From positions 99,071 through 163,070 of the forward strand of contig JAPLGS010000141.1 in NCBI GenBank assembly GCA_026390015.1: a DNA stretch of 64,000 bases, given 5' to 3'. Source of the stretch: Chloroflexota bacterium. GTDB lineage: Bacteria; Chloroflexota; Anaerolineae; Anaerolineales; Villigracilaceae. Shown here in pieces: positions 25,514 to 32,635 of the stretch. Positions within the stretch are counted from its first letter, which is position 1; every line of letters begins with the position of its first letter. Made by a program: the position numbers and the translations under genes. The notes below the pieces were generated by a model. It made no database searches. It was given only the letters and a program-made list of their open reading frames with translations, and was not told where the DNA came from.

Positions 25514-27702
25514 GTACTGGTTCCATTTCACGGCCGGCCCGCTTCGAGGTTTGGAGACTTGCTGTAATTTATATCGCAGTAATACTGGCTTTTACCGGCC
25601 TTCTTTTTAAACTTATTAATTTACAGGTGGTTGAAGGATCTAATTGGGCAACTCGCGCAACTGATAATTTCACGAACGAGGTCAGCATACCTGCTCCACG
25701 GGGCATCATCTATGATCGAAATGGATATATCCTTGCGCGTAACGTTGCATCTTATAACGTAGTAATTACCCCTGCGAGTTTGCCTGATGATGATTCAGAT
25801 ATTCAGCGGATCTACCGCGAGCTTTCGGCCTTCATCGATGTCCCTGTTGGTGGCCCCGTTACAGACGCATCATTAGAGGAAGCCAAGTTGTTTGCCGCCT
25901 GTGTGCCTGGCCCGGGGATCAGTCAATTTGTTGCGCTGCAGGATACACTTGCTCCGTATAGCTCTGTAAAAATTAAATGCAATGTTTCTGAGGATATCGC
26001 CCGCATCGTGAAGGAAAAGACTGTCGATTGGCCCGGCGTGTCCGTTGAGATCGAACCGATTCGTGATTTTCCAACAGGTTCACTCACTTCGAATGTAGTT
26101 GGTTTTTTGGGGCCGATCCCAGCTTTATTTGAACAAAAATTCAAAGATAAAGGATTTGTTCCTAATCGCGATAAAGTCGGCTATGCAGGCGTAGAGTCAT
26201 CCTTACAGGATATTCTCGCAGGGCGAAATGGTTTGCGCGTGGTTCAAATTGACGTGGCTGGGCAGGAACTCCGAAATCTTGAGCCCCCGATTTCTTCCGT
26301 GCCTGGACATAATGTAACTCTGACGATCGATACACGTCTACAAGCCGCCGCAGAGGCTTCCTTATTGCAGGAGATCAATTATTGGAACACATATTTTGGG
26401 ACAAATCGTATTTCTAGCGGCGTCGTCATTGCCATGAACCCAAAGACCGGTGAAATCCTTGCGATGGTTTCTTATCCTTCGTATGAGAACAATCGATTCG
26501 CACGTTTAATACCTTCTTATTATTACGAACAGTTGAGTCAGGATCCGCGTCATCCATTATTAAATAATGCTATTTCCGCTGAATTCCCGCCGGGTTCAGT
26601 CTTTAAGCTATCCACAGCCACAGGCGCATTCAACGAAAAAGTTATAGACTTGAACACAATCATTCAAGCGCCCGGACAGTTGCTTCTTTGTGAAAAGTTC
26701 AACCCGAATGACCTCTGTAATGACAGTAATACCCGTCCTTTCGTAGATTGGATTTTTGAAAAGAATCCAGCAGGCTTTGGTCAGATAGATTTTCAACACT
26801 GTATTGCATATTCAAGTAATGTCTGTTTTTACAAACTTGGTGGTGGATTTCAAGATGAAATCAAGCAAGGTCTTGGCATTGAACGCCTGGGACAATATGC
26901 GAGTGCGCTTGGGTACAACAAACGGTCGGGCATCCAACTGGAAGGTGAAGCTGCTGGTTTAATCCCGTCACCCCAATGGAAGCGAATCAACACCGGTGAA
27001 AACTGGTCGACTGGTGATACATACATCGCCAGCGTTGGGCAGGGATATGTGCTGGCGACTCCTTTGCAAGTTTTGATGTCCGGGGCGACTATCGCCAATA
27101 ACGGCAAATTGATGCAGCCAACCATTGTTCGTGAAGTGACAGACGGCGAGGGGAACGTGGTGAATATGTGGTTCAATCCGCAGGATTTTACTGTTAGCAC
27201 AGAACAGACCGAAGGCAGTTATCAAATCTCCCCGTTTACTCCAAACATGAAATGGGATATCACGACCACGCCCATGATCCAGAGTTATTCTTGTGATGGC
27301 GGTTATTGTTCGCTGAATGAGAACGAGTTAAAGATCGTTGCCCCCGAAACCGTGGCTGCCGTACGCGGCGGCACACGTCTTGCAGTGACTGATCCGCGCG
27401 GCACTCTTCAGAAATTGTTTAAAGGATTTCCGATCGCCGTGGGCGGCAAGACCGGCACCGCCGAATATTGTGATGATGTCGCTTTTAAAGCACAGCGTTG
27501 TAATTTTGGTTCGTGGCCGACCCATGCTTGGACTCTGGCTTATGCTCCCTATGAAGACCCTGAGATCATCGTAGTCGCATTTGCATACAATGGAGGGGAA
27601 GGCGCGAGTGTGGCCGGCCCGATTGTCGAGCGAGTGCTCAAGGCTTACTTTGAATTAAAAGCTCTCGATATTGAACAAGGAAAGACAACCTTTGGCCAAT
27701 AG
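25510..27702 (+). CDS. mrdA: Penicillin-binding protein 2 (elongation transpeptidase), cysteine-rich
   Basis: Cross-links peptidoglycan during cell elongation. Seen: N-terminal membrane helix at about 17-38, pedestal with IPAPRGIIYDRNGYILA, and the transpeptidase motifs SVFK (Ser363-Lys366), SSN (Ser435-Asn437) and KTG (Lys647-Gly649). At 730 residues it is somewhat longer than the 600-650 typical of PBP2. Odd: ten cysteines, all outside the membrane, several as close pairs (394/403, 431/439, 595/600, 654/664, plus 131 and 157); 431 and 439 flank the SSN motif and 654 follows KTG. They suggest disulfides in the active domain. Coupled to mreD by an ATGA overlap. Confidence 0.93.
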   Translation: MSTGSISRPARFEVWRLAVIYIAVILAFTGLLFKLINLQVVEGSNWATRATDNFTNEVSIPAPRGIIYDRNGYILARNVASYNVVITPASLPDDDSDIQRIYRELSAFIDVPVGGPVTDASLEEAKLFAACVPGPGISQFVALQDTLAPYSSVKIKCNVSEDIARIVKEKTVDWPGVSVEIEPIRDFPTGSLTSNVVGFLGPIPALFEQKFKDKGFVPNRDKVGYAGVESSLQDILAGRNGLRVVQIDVAGQELRNLEPPISSVPGHNVTLTIDTRLQAAAEASLLQEINYWNTYFGTNRISSGVVIAMNPKTGEILAMVSYPSYENNRFARLIPSYYYEQLSQDPRHPLLNNAISAEFPPGSVFKLSTATGAFNEKVIDLNTIIQAPGQLLLCEKFNPNDLCNDSNTRPFVDWIFEKNPAGFGQIDFQHCIAYSSNVCFYKLGGGFQDEIKQGLGIERLGQYASALGYNKRSGIQLEGEAAGLIPSPQWKRINTGENWSTGDTYIASVGQGYVLATPLQVLMSGATIANNGKLMQPTIVREVTDGEGNVVNMWFNPQDFTVSTEQTEGSYQISPFTPNMKWDITTTPMIQSYSCDGGYCSLNENELKIVAPETVAAVRGGTRLAVTDPRGTLQKLFKGFPIAVGGKTGTAEYCDDVAFKAQRCNFGSWPTHAWTLAYAPYEDPEIIVVAFAYNGGEGASVAGPIVERVLKAYFELKALDIEQGKTTFGQ

Positions 27703-27763
27703 CTTTGTGTTGCCAGGTTTTTTCTTTTCAAGGCAATCAATACGATTCGCGGGTAGCGTCAGG

Positions 27764-27769
27764 TATAAT
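27764..27769 (+). promoter_or_regulatory. Possible internal promoter (-10) before minC
   Basis: TATAAT 30 bases upstream of the minC ATG in the 97-base gap after mrdA. No good -35 at 16-18 bases. It could allow min-rodA-gltX to be transcribed apart from mreBCD. Confidence 0.4.
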
Positions 27770-27799
27770 TCGGTGCAATAAATTTTCTAACAAACTCTT

Positions 27800-28486
27800 A
27801 TGGAACAAATTACTTCACTCGTTCAGATCAAAGGGATACGTGATGGGCTTCTTGCGACATTCACCGAAGCGCCGTGGGACGATCAGCGTATTGCCTTGCT
27901 TGCTCAAATTGATGAACGCCCATCTTTTTTTCAAGGAGCCCGGCTTGCGATGGATGTTGGGCTTCAAGTGTTAAAAGTAAATGACCTGGTGGATCTGCGC
28001 GATCAGCTTTCAGAACGCAATGTCGTCATGTGGGCTGTCGTCGGCGAATCCCCGACCACTAATCAAACTTCACAGTTACTTGGGCTTGCGACCCGTATCT
28101 CGAAGCCACGTCCGGAAGAACAAAGGCAATTCGCAAATACGATCTCAGATGATACGGCCTTATTTATCAATAAAACGCTTCGTTCCGGCACACGAGTTGA
28201 ATATCCCGGTCATGTCGTGGTGATGGGAGATGTTAATCCAGGCGCTGAGATCGTCGCGGAAGGCAATGTGATCGTCTGGGGACGGGTACGCGGTATGATC
28301 CACGCCGGAGCCAAAGGAAATCGATCCGCATTCATTTGCGCACTTGATCTTTCAGCCAATCAACTTCGGATCGCCGATGAAATATCAGCAATGCTCAAAC
28401 CTCAAAAAGACTCCAAGCCTGAAATAGCCAGCATAAATAGTGAAGGGCGTTTGCAAGCCGAACTCTGGCATTCGGGTATTTCATAA
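27800..28486 (+). CDS. minC: Septum-site inhibitor MinC
   Basis: MinC blocks FtsZ ring assembly away from mid-cell when bound to MinD. Seen: an N-terminal domain of about 110 residues (QITSLVQIKGIRDGLLATF, then FFQGARLAMDVG) and the C-terminal beta-helix domain with RSGTRVEYPGHVVVMGDVN, GAEIVAEGNVIVWGRVRG and HAGAKGN, the conserved dimer and MinD-binding face. Length 228 is normal. It starts the minC-minD-minE triplet inserted between mrdA and rodA. Confidence 0.9.
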   Translation: MEQITSLVQIKGIRDGLLATFTEAPWDDQRIALLAQIDERPSFFQGARLAMDVGLQVLKVNDLVDLRDQLSERNVVMWAVVGESPTTNQTSQLLGLATRISKPRPEEQRQFANTISDDTALFINKTLRSGTRVEYPGHVVVMGDVNPGAEIVAEGNVIVWGRVRGMIHAGAKGNRSAFICALDLSANQLRIADEISAMLKPQKDSKPEIASINSEGRLQAELWHSGIS

Positions 28487-28499
28487 TTAGGAATCAAAA

Positions 28500-29297
28500 A
28501 TGACAGCTCAAGTGATCACAGTTACTTCCGGAAAAGGCGGTGTGGGTAAAACCACCGCCGTAGCTAATCTTGCCACTGCCCTTGCCGCAGATGGCAGAAA
28601 AGTTGTATGTATTGATGGCGATATTGGCTTACGCAACCTGGATGTCATCCTTGGGCTTGAGAATCGTATTGTTTATGATATTGTAGATGTAATCGAAGGC
28701 CGCTGCAAACTAAAACAGGCAATGATCCGTGATAAGCATTATCCTGATTTGTATTTGATCCCCGCCGCGCAAACACGTGACAAGAACGCGGTTTCACCCT
28801 CAGACATGATACGCATCTGCAAGGAACTTCGACCGGATTATGATTTCGTGATCATCGATTCGCCGGCGGGTATTGAGCGCGGTTTCCGAAATTCCATCGC
28901 CGCCGCTGACCGTGTTTTGATCGTGACCAACCCCGAAGTCAGCGCGGTGCGAGATGCGGATCGCGTAGTTGGAATCCTCGAAGCGGAAGAGAAAGGGACC
29001 CCGTCCCTAATCCTTAATCGCTTGAATCCTGCGTTGGTCAGAAATAATGACATGCTCTCCGCCGAAGATGTTTTAGACTTGCTCGGAATCCAATTGATCG
29101 GTGTTGTCCCTGAAGACGAGGCAGTCATCATTGGCTCAAATCGGGGCTCACCGGTCGTAACCGATCCCAGAAGCCGCGCAGGGCAGGCTTTCCGCAACAT
29201 CGCGAAGCGGCTTCAAGGGCAGGATGTTCCATTCATGGATCTTGAACAGCAAAATGCGATTTGGTCAGCGCTTCAACGGTTGACGGGGAGGAAGTAA
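28500..29297 (+). CDS. minD: Septum-site ATPase MinD
   Basis: Membrane-binding ATPase of the ParA/MinD family that recruits MinC and oscillates or localises with MinE. Seen: deviant Walker A SGKGGVGKTTAVANLA at residues 10-25, IDGDIGLRNLDVILGLE, Walker B-like FVIIDSPAGIERGF, and the C-terminal amphipathic helix NAIWSALQRLTGRK that inserts in the membrane. Length 265 is normal. The stop overlaps the minE start by one base. Confidence 0.96.
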   Translation: MTAQVITVTSGKGGVGKTTAVANLATALAADGRKVVCIDGDIGLRNLDVILGLENRIVYDIVDVIEGRCKLKQAMIRDKHYPDLYLIPAAQTRDKNAVSPSDMIRICKELRPDYDFVIIDSPAGIERGFRNSIAAADRVLIVTNPEVSAVRDADRVVGILEAEEKGTPSLILNRLNPALVRNNDMLSAEDVLDLLGIQLIGVVPEDEAVIIGSNRGSPVVTDPRSRAGQAFRNIAKRLQGQDVPFMDLEQQNAIWSALQRLTGRK

Positions 29298-29551
29298 TGT
29301 TTAACTTCTTTAGTAAAAAACGAAGCGCTGGAAATGCTAAAGACCGCCTTCAACTCGTTTTGGTACATGACCGCACAGACTTGACCCCCGCACAATTGGA
29401 GAATTTGAAGAATGATCTGCTTAAGGCGATCTCAAATTACATTGATATTGATCCTGAAGCGGTGCAGATTGGCCTGGAACGCGACGGTCGTTCTCAACGG
29501 CTGGTAGCTGATATTCCCTTACGAGGCGCTTCGCGTCATCGCACTGGTTGA
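29297..29551 (+). CDS. minE: Cell-division topological specificity factor MinE
   Basis: Stimulates the MinD ATPase and so restricts MinCD to the poles. Seen: an N-terminal membrane-targeting patch MFNFFSKKR, the MinD-contact helix RLQLVLVHDRTDLTP, and a C-terminal dimer domain (AISNYIDIDPEAVQI...LVADIPL). Length 84 is typical. The ATG at 29297 shares a base with the minD stop (TAATG) and has GGGGAGG just upstream; a longer frame to 29261 only overlaps minD. The presence of MinE means the organism uses a MinE-type rather than a DivIVA-type system. Confidence 0.92.
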   Translation: MFNFFSKKRSAGNAKDRLQLVLVHDRTDLTPAQLENLKNDLLKAISNYIDIDPEAVQIGLERDGRSQRLVADIPLRGASRHRTG

Positions 29552-29619
29552 TTTTATTTTCAATTGGAGACGCGGATCAACCCTCAATTCGATGGTGGTT
29601 GCATCCGTGTTTTTATTTC

Positions 29620-30720
29620 ATGACTCGTGGACTCTCCTGGCGTAACTTTGACTTCCTTTTATTAGGCGCGGTCGTGCTGGCCTCTTCCCTGGGTACAGCC
29701 ATGATCCGCTCTGCTGTCGCGGGGAATGAGATCCTGCAGCCGCTGATCATCCGTCAGGTGTATTTTGCCTTGCTGGGTGGCTTTGTGATTTTTGTTGTGG
29801 CTTCCATTGATTATCGCTACTGGCTGGCTTTGTATCGACCGATCTATTTCGGCATCATGATCTTTTTGGTATCGCTTTCCAGTTTTGGTCAGAGCGCATT
29901 TGGCGCACAACGCTGGTTTCAGGTGGGCGTCTTGTTTTTGCAGCCTACCGAGTTTGCAAAGATCGTTGCCATCATCGTTCTTGCTCGTTATTTTGATAAG
30001 ACCCAATATCAACCAAAAAATTTGCGCTGGGCCTTTGGTGGTTTCTTGTGGGCCTTTGGGCTTATTATTTGGATCCTGCTCCAGCCCAATCTTAGCAATG
30101 TGATCGTGCTTGCCATAATTTTCTTCGCAATGCTCTGGATCAATGGCTTGGAGTTAAAACAAGTACTCTATCTCGGATTGGCTGGGATCGTACTTGCCGG
30201 AATCGCCTTCCCTTTTCTTGAGCCCTATCAACGCCAGCGTGTATTTACTTTTCTTTCCCAGGATTCAACTGCTACTTACGGAGCAACTTATAATGTGCAA
30301 CAAGCCTTGATCGCGATCGGGTCCGGCGGCCTCTTTGGCAAGGGATATGGTCATGGCACGCAGACTCAATTACGTTTTCTAAAGGTGCGCCACACCGATT
30401 TTATTTTTTCAGCTGTTTCAGAAGAGTTCGGCATGATCGGCGCGATCGTTATTATTTTAACTTTGGCATTTATTGTGTGGCGTTGTATTCGCGCCGCGCA
30501 GAAAGCGCGTGATGTTTCCGGATCAATGATGGCCTTTGTCGTGGCGATATTGATCTTCTTCCAGGGAGCGGTGAATATTGCCATGAACTTAAATATTTTT
30601 CCTGTTTCAGGCTTGCCGCTTCCATTTATAAGTTATGGTGGTAGCGGTCTTACTGCACTTATGCTTGGGATCGGACTCGTTGAAAGCGTTGTCATGCGTC
30701 ATTCACAAACAGAATTTTGA
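29620..30720 (+). CDS. rodA: Rod-shape SEDS glycosyltransferase RodA
   Basis: Polymerises lipid II into glycan strands, working with PBP2. Seen: about ten membrane helices; the SEDS motifs GAQRWFQVGVLFLQPTEFAKI, the loop with the catalytic Asp region after helix 7 (YQRQRVFTFL), YNVQQALIAIGSGGLFGKGYG, and VSGLPLPFISYGGSGL at the C-terminal end. The frame is open from a TTG at 29548 that overlaps minE by 4 bases, adding 24 residues without family resemblance; I chose the ATG at 29620, which starts ten residues before helix 1, but no ribosome-binding site favours either. The cognate PBP2 gene is four genes upstream. Confidence 0.9.
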   Translation: MTRGLSWRNFDFLLLGAVVLASSLGTAMIRSAVAGNEILQPLIIRQVYFALLGGFVIFVVASIDYRYWLALYRPIYFGIMIFLVSLSSFGQSAFGAQRWFQVGVLFLQPTEFAKIVAIIVLARYFDKTQYQPKNLRWAFGGFLWAFGLIIWILLQPNLSNVIVLAIIFFAMLWINGLELKQVLYLGLAGIVLAGIAFPFLEPYQRQRVFTFLSQDSTATYGATYNVQQALIAIGSGGLFGKGYGHGTQTQLRFLKVRHTDFIFSAVSEEFGMIGAIVIILTLAFIVWRCIRAAQKARDVSGSMMAFVVAILIFFQGAVNIAMNLNIFPVSGLPLPFISYGGSGLTALMLGIGLVESVVMRHSQTEF

Positions 30721-30737
30721 TTTACGGAGTATTTTTC

Positions 30738-32219
30738 TTGGCACTCAAACCTGCACGTACTCGTATCGCTCCTTCACCAACTGGACATATGCACCTTGGC
30801 ACAGCGCGTGTTGCGCTTTATGACTATCTACTCGCAAAAAAAACGGGTGGGCAATTTATCCTGCGGATTGAAGATACCGATCTGAAGCGGAATGTACCTG
30901 GCTCTGAACAAGGCATCTTTGACGGACTGCGCTGGCTTGGGCTTCAATATGACGAAGGACCTGACGTCGGTGGAAAGTATGGCCCATATCGTCAAACGGA
31001 ACGACGCGAAATATATTCCCAGCATGCCAGAATTCTTGTGGCTAATGGAAGTGCATATCCATGTTTTTGTTCGACTGATCAATTGGAAAAAACAAAACAG
31101 GAGCAAATGAAACGAAAGGAAAATCCGCATTATGACGGAACCTGCCGCGACATGGATCCCGACGAAGCCGCGCGTAGAATGGCTGGCGGCCAGGCTTACA
31201 CCATCCGATTCAGAATGCCGAAGGAGGGCACAACAATCGCCCACGATCATCTGCGCGGCGATATCGTCACAGAAAATAAACAGCTCAATGATTATGTTCT
31301 TTTGAAATCTGATGGTCTGCCGACCTATCACCTCGCGGCGATCGTGGATGATCATGAAATGGAAATCACACATGTCTTGCGCGGCTCTGAATGGCTGGGC
31401 ACATTTCCACTGCATGTGAATATTGTGCGCGCCTTTGGCTGGGAGGAACCGATCTGGATTCATCTTTCAGTGTTCCTCAAGCCAAGCGGAAAAGGAAAGA
31501 TGAGCAAGCGCGAAACCGCCGCCGCGGTAAAAGATGGCTACTCCATTTTTATTAAAGATTTGGATGAACTTGGCTTTACTCCTGAAGGTTTCCTGAACTG
31601 GTCTGCATTGATGGGATGGGGTGTTGCTGAAGATGATGTGATGAATCTTGACCAGATGATGGATAGATTCAACATCGATCATTTGACTTCGTCGCCGGCT
31701 GCGATCAACTTTCAGAAGCTGGATCATTTCAACGCGACGCATATCCGTCTCTTTTCGACCGAGGGTCTGGCTGGGCGCATCAAACCTTATTTCATCCGTG
31801 AGGGACTCACCGTTGACGATGAGGTATTGCTCAAGATCGTGCCTTTATTGCGCGAGAGACTCGTCACATTGGATGATTGCCTTTCCTTTGGAAGTTTTTT
31901 CTTTATGGAAGATGTGATTCCCAACCCTGATGATCTGATCGCGAAAGGATTGGACGCGAAACAATCAGCGGCCATTGCTCGCAGGATGTATGAAATTCTT
32001 TTAGCGCAACCAGATATCAGCCACGAAAGTTGTGAGCCGCCATTGCGGATTTATGTCGAAGAAAGCGGCCTAAGTGCCAATCAGGTTTTTGGCATCCTGC
32101 GAGTTGCCACTACTGGGCAGAAAGTTAGCCCGCCATTGTTTGAGTCTATGGAGATCATCGGCAGGGAAAAGTGCCTCGGCCGCGTTCTGAAAGCAATTGA
32201 AATTCTCGAGAAATTATAG
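30738..32219 (+). CDS. gltX: Glutamyl-tRNA synthetase
   Basis: Charges tRNA-Glu (and, in organisms with GatCAB, tRNA-Gln) with glutamate. Seen: class I HIGH motif as APSPTGHMHLGTAR, FILRIEDTD, CFCSTDQLEKTK with Cys near DGTCRD resembling the zinc-binding segment, LRGSEWLGTFPLH, and KMSKR-type GKGKMSKRET. Length 493 is normal. The frame begins at a TTG at 30717 overlapping rodA, but GGAG at 30726-30729 sits 8 bases before the TTG at 30738, which also begins at the family-typical position; I use that. It ends the mre-min-rod block. Confidence 0.94.
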   Translation: MALKPARTRIAPSPTGHMHLGTARVALYDYLLAKKTGGQFILRIEDTDLKRNVPGSEQGIFDGLRWLGLQYDEGPDVGGKYGPYRQTERREIYSQHARILVANGSAYPCFCSTDQLEKTKQEQMKRKENPHYDGTCRDMDPDEAARRMAGGQAYTIRFRMPKEGTTIAHDHLRGDIVTENKQLNDYVLLKSDGLPTYHLAAIVDDHEMEITHVLRGSEWLGTFPLHVNIVRAFGWEEPIWIHLSVFLKPSGKGKMSKRETAAAVKDGYSIFIKDLDELGFTPEGFLNWSALMGWGVAEDDVMNLDQMMDRFNIDHLTSSPAAINFQKLDHFNATHIRLFSTEGLAGRIKPYFIREGLTVDDEVLLKIVPLLRERLVTLDDCLSFGSFFFMEDVIPNPDDLIAKGLDAKQSAAIARRMYEILLAQPDISHESCEPPLRIYVEESGLSANQVFGILRVATTGQKVSPPLFESMEIIGREKCLGRVLKAIEILEKL

Positions 32220-32288
32220 AATTATTGTGCATCCATTTTCAAACTGGTGCGTATATTTGGAAGACATCAATTGAAAATGGAGGTTCAA

Positions 32289-32483
32289 ATGACAACTCAA
32301 CAAAAAGCTTTACGACGTTCACGTAACAATCGCATGGTGGCCGGAGTCTGTGGCGGCCTCGCTGAATTTTTTGGCATCAGTGCATTTTGGTTTCGCCTGG
32401 CTTTTTTGATCGCACTGGTACCAGGCGGCATCCCCGGCATCCTGGTCTATCTCCTGATGGTCATGATCGTCCCGAACGAATAG
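32289..32483 (+). CDS. PspC-domain small membrane protein
   Basis: A 64-residue protein that is essentially one PspC domain: basic N-terminus (ALRRSRNNRMVAGVCGGLAEFFGI), then a hydrophobic hairpin or helix FRLAFLIALVPGGIPGILVYLLMVMIVP. PspC domains act in envelope-stress sensing or as toxins partners, but stand-alone forms like this are common and uncharacterised. GGAGG lies 6 bases before the ATG at 32289; a longer frame from 32247 has no such site. It is followed directly by a strong terminator. Confidence 0.88.
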   Translation: MTTQQKALRRSRNNRMVAGVCGGLAEFFGISAFWFRLAFLIALVPGGIPGILVYLLMVMIVPNE

Positions 32484-32507
32484 CGCAGCTGTTGATGGGG
32501 AAACTTT

Positions 32508-32546
32508 ACCCGCTGAGGATAGGATTCCTCAGCGGGTTTGTTTTTT
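32508..32546 (+). terminator. Rho-independent terminator after the PspC gene
   Basis: Perfect 12-base-pair stem (ACCCGCTGAGGA / TCCTCAGCGGGT), 6-base loop, followed by TTGTTTTTT. It closes the plus-strand block that begins at mreB. Confidence 0.92.
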
Positions 32547-32570
32547 AGGCTCTCGCTGAATTAACGGCGA

Positions 32571-32622
32571 TTGTACAATTAAACATGATTTTCATAATAG
32601 ATGCACCGGGCAAGTGTATAAT
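32571..32622 (+). promoter_or_regulatory. Promoter region of the plus-strand kinase cassette
   Basis: Two candidate -10 boxes: CATAAT at 32593-32598 with TTGTAC 16 bases upstream, and a perfect TATAAT at 32617-32622, which is 13 bases before the ATG at 32636. The second implies a very short leader. Confidence 0.4.
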
Positions 32623-32635
32623 TCATCCAAATACC

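Noticed and set aside
30828-31463. A 211-codon minus-strand open frame inside gltX
   Set aside because: It lies wholly antisense to a clear glutamyl-tRNA synthetase and has no family resemblance or ribosome-binding site.
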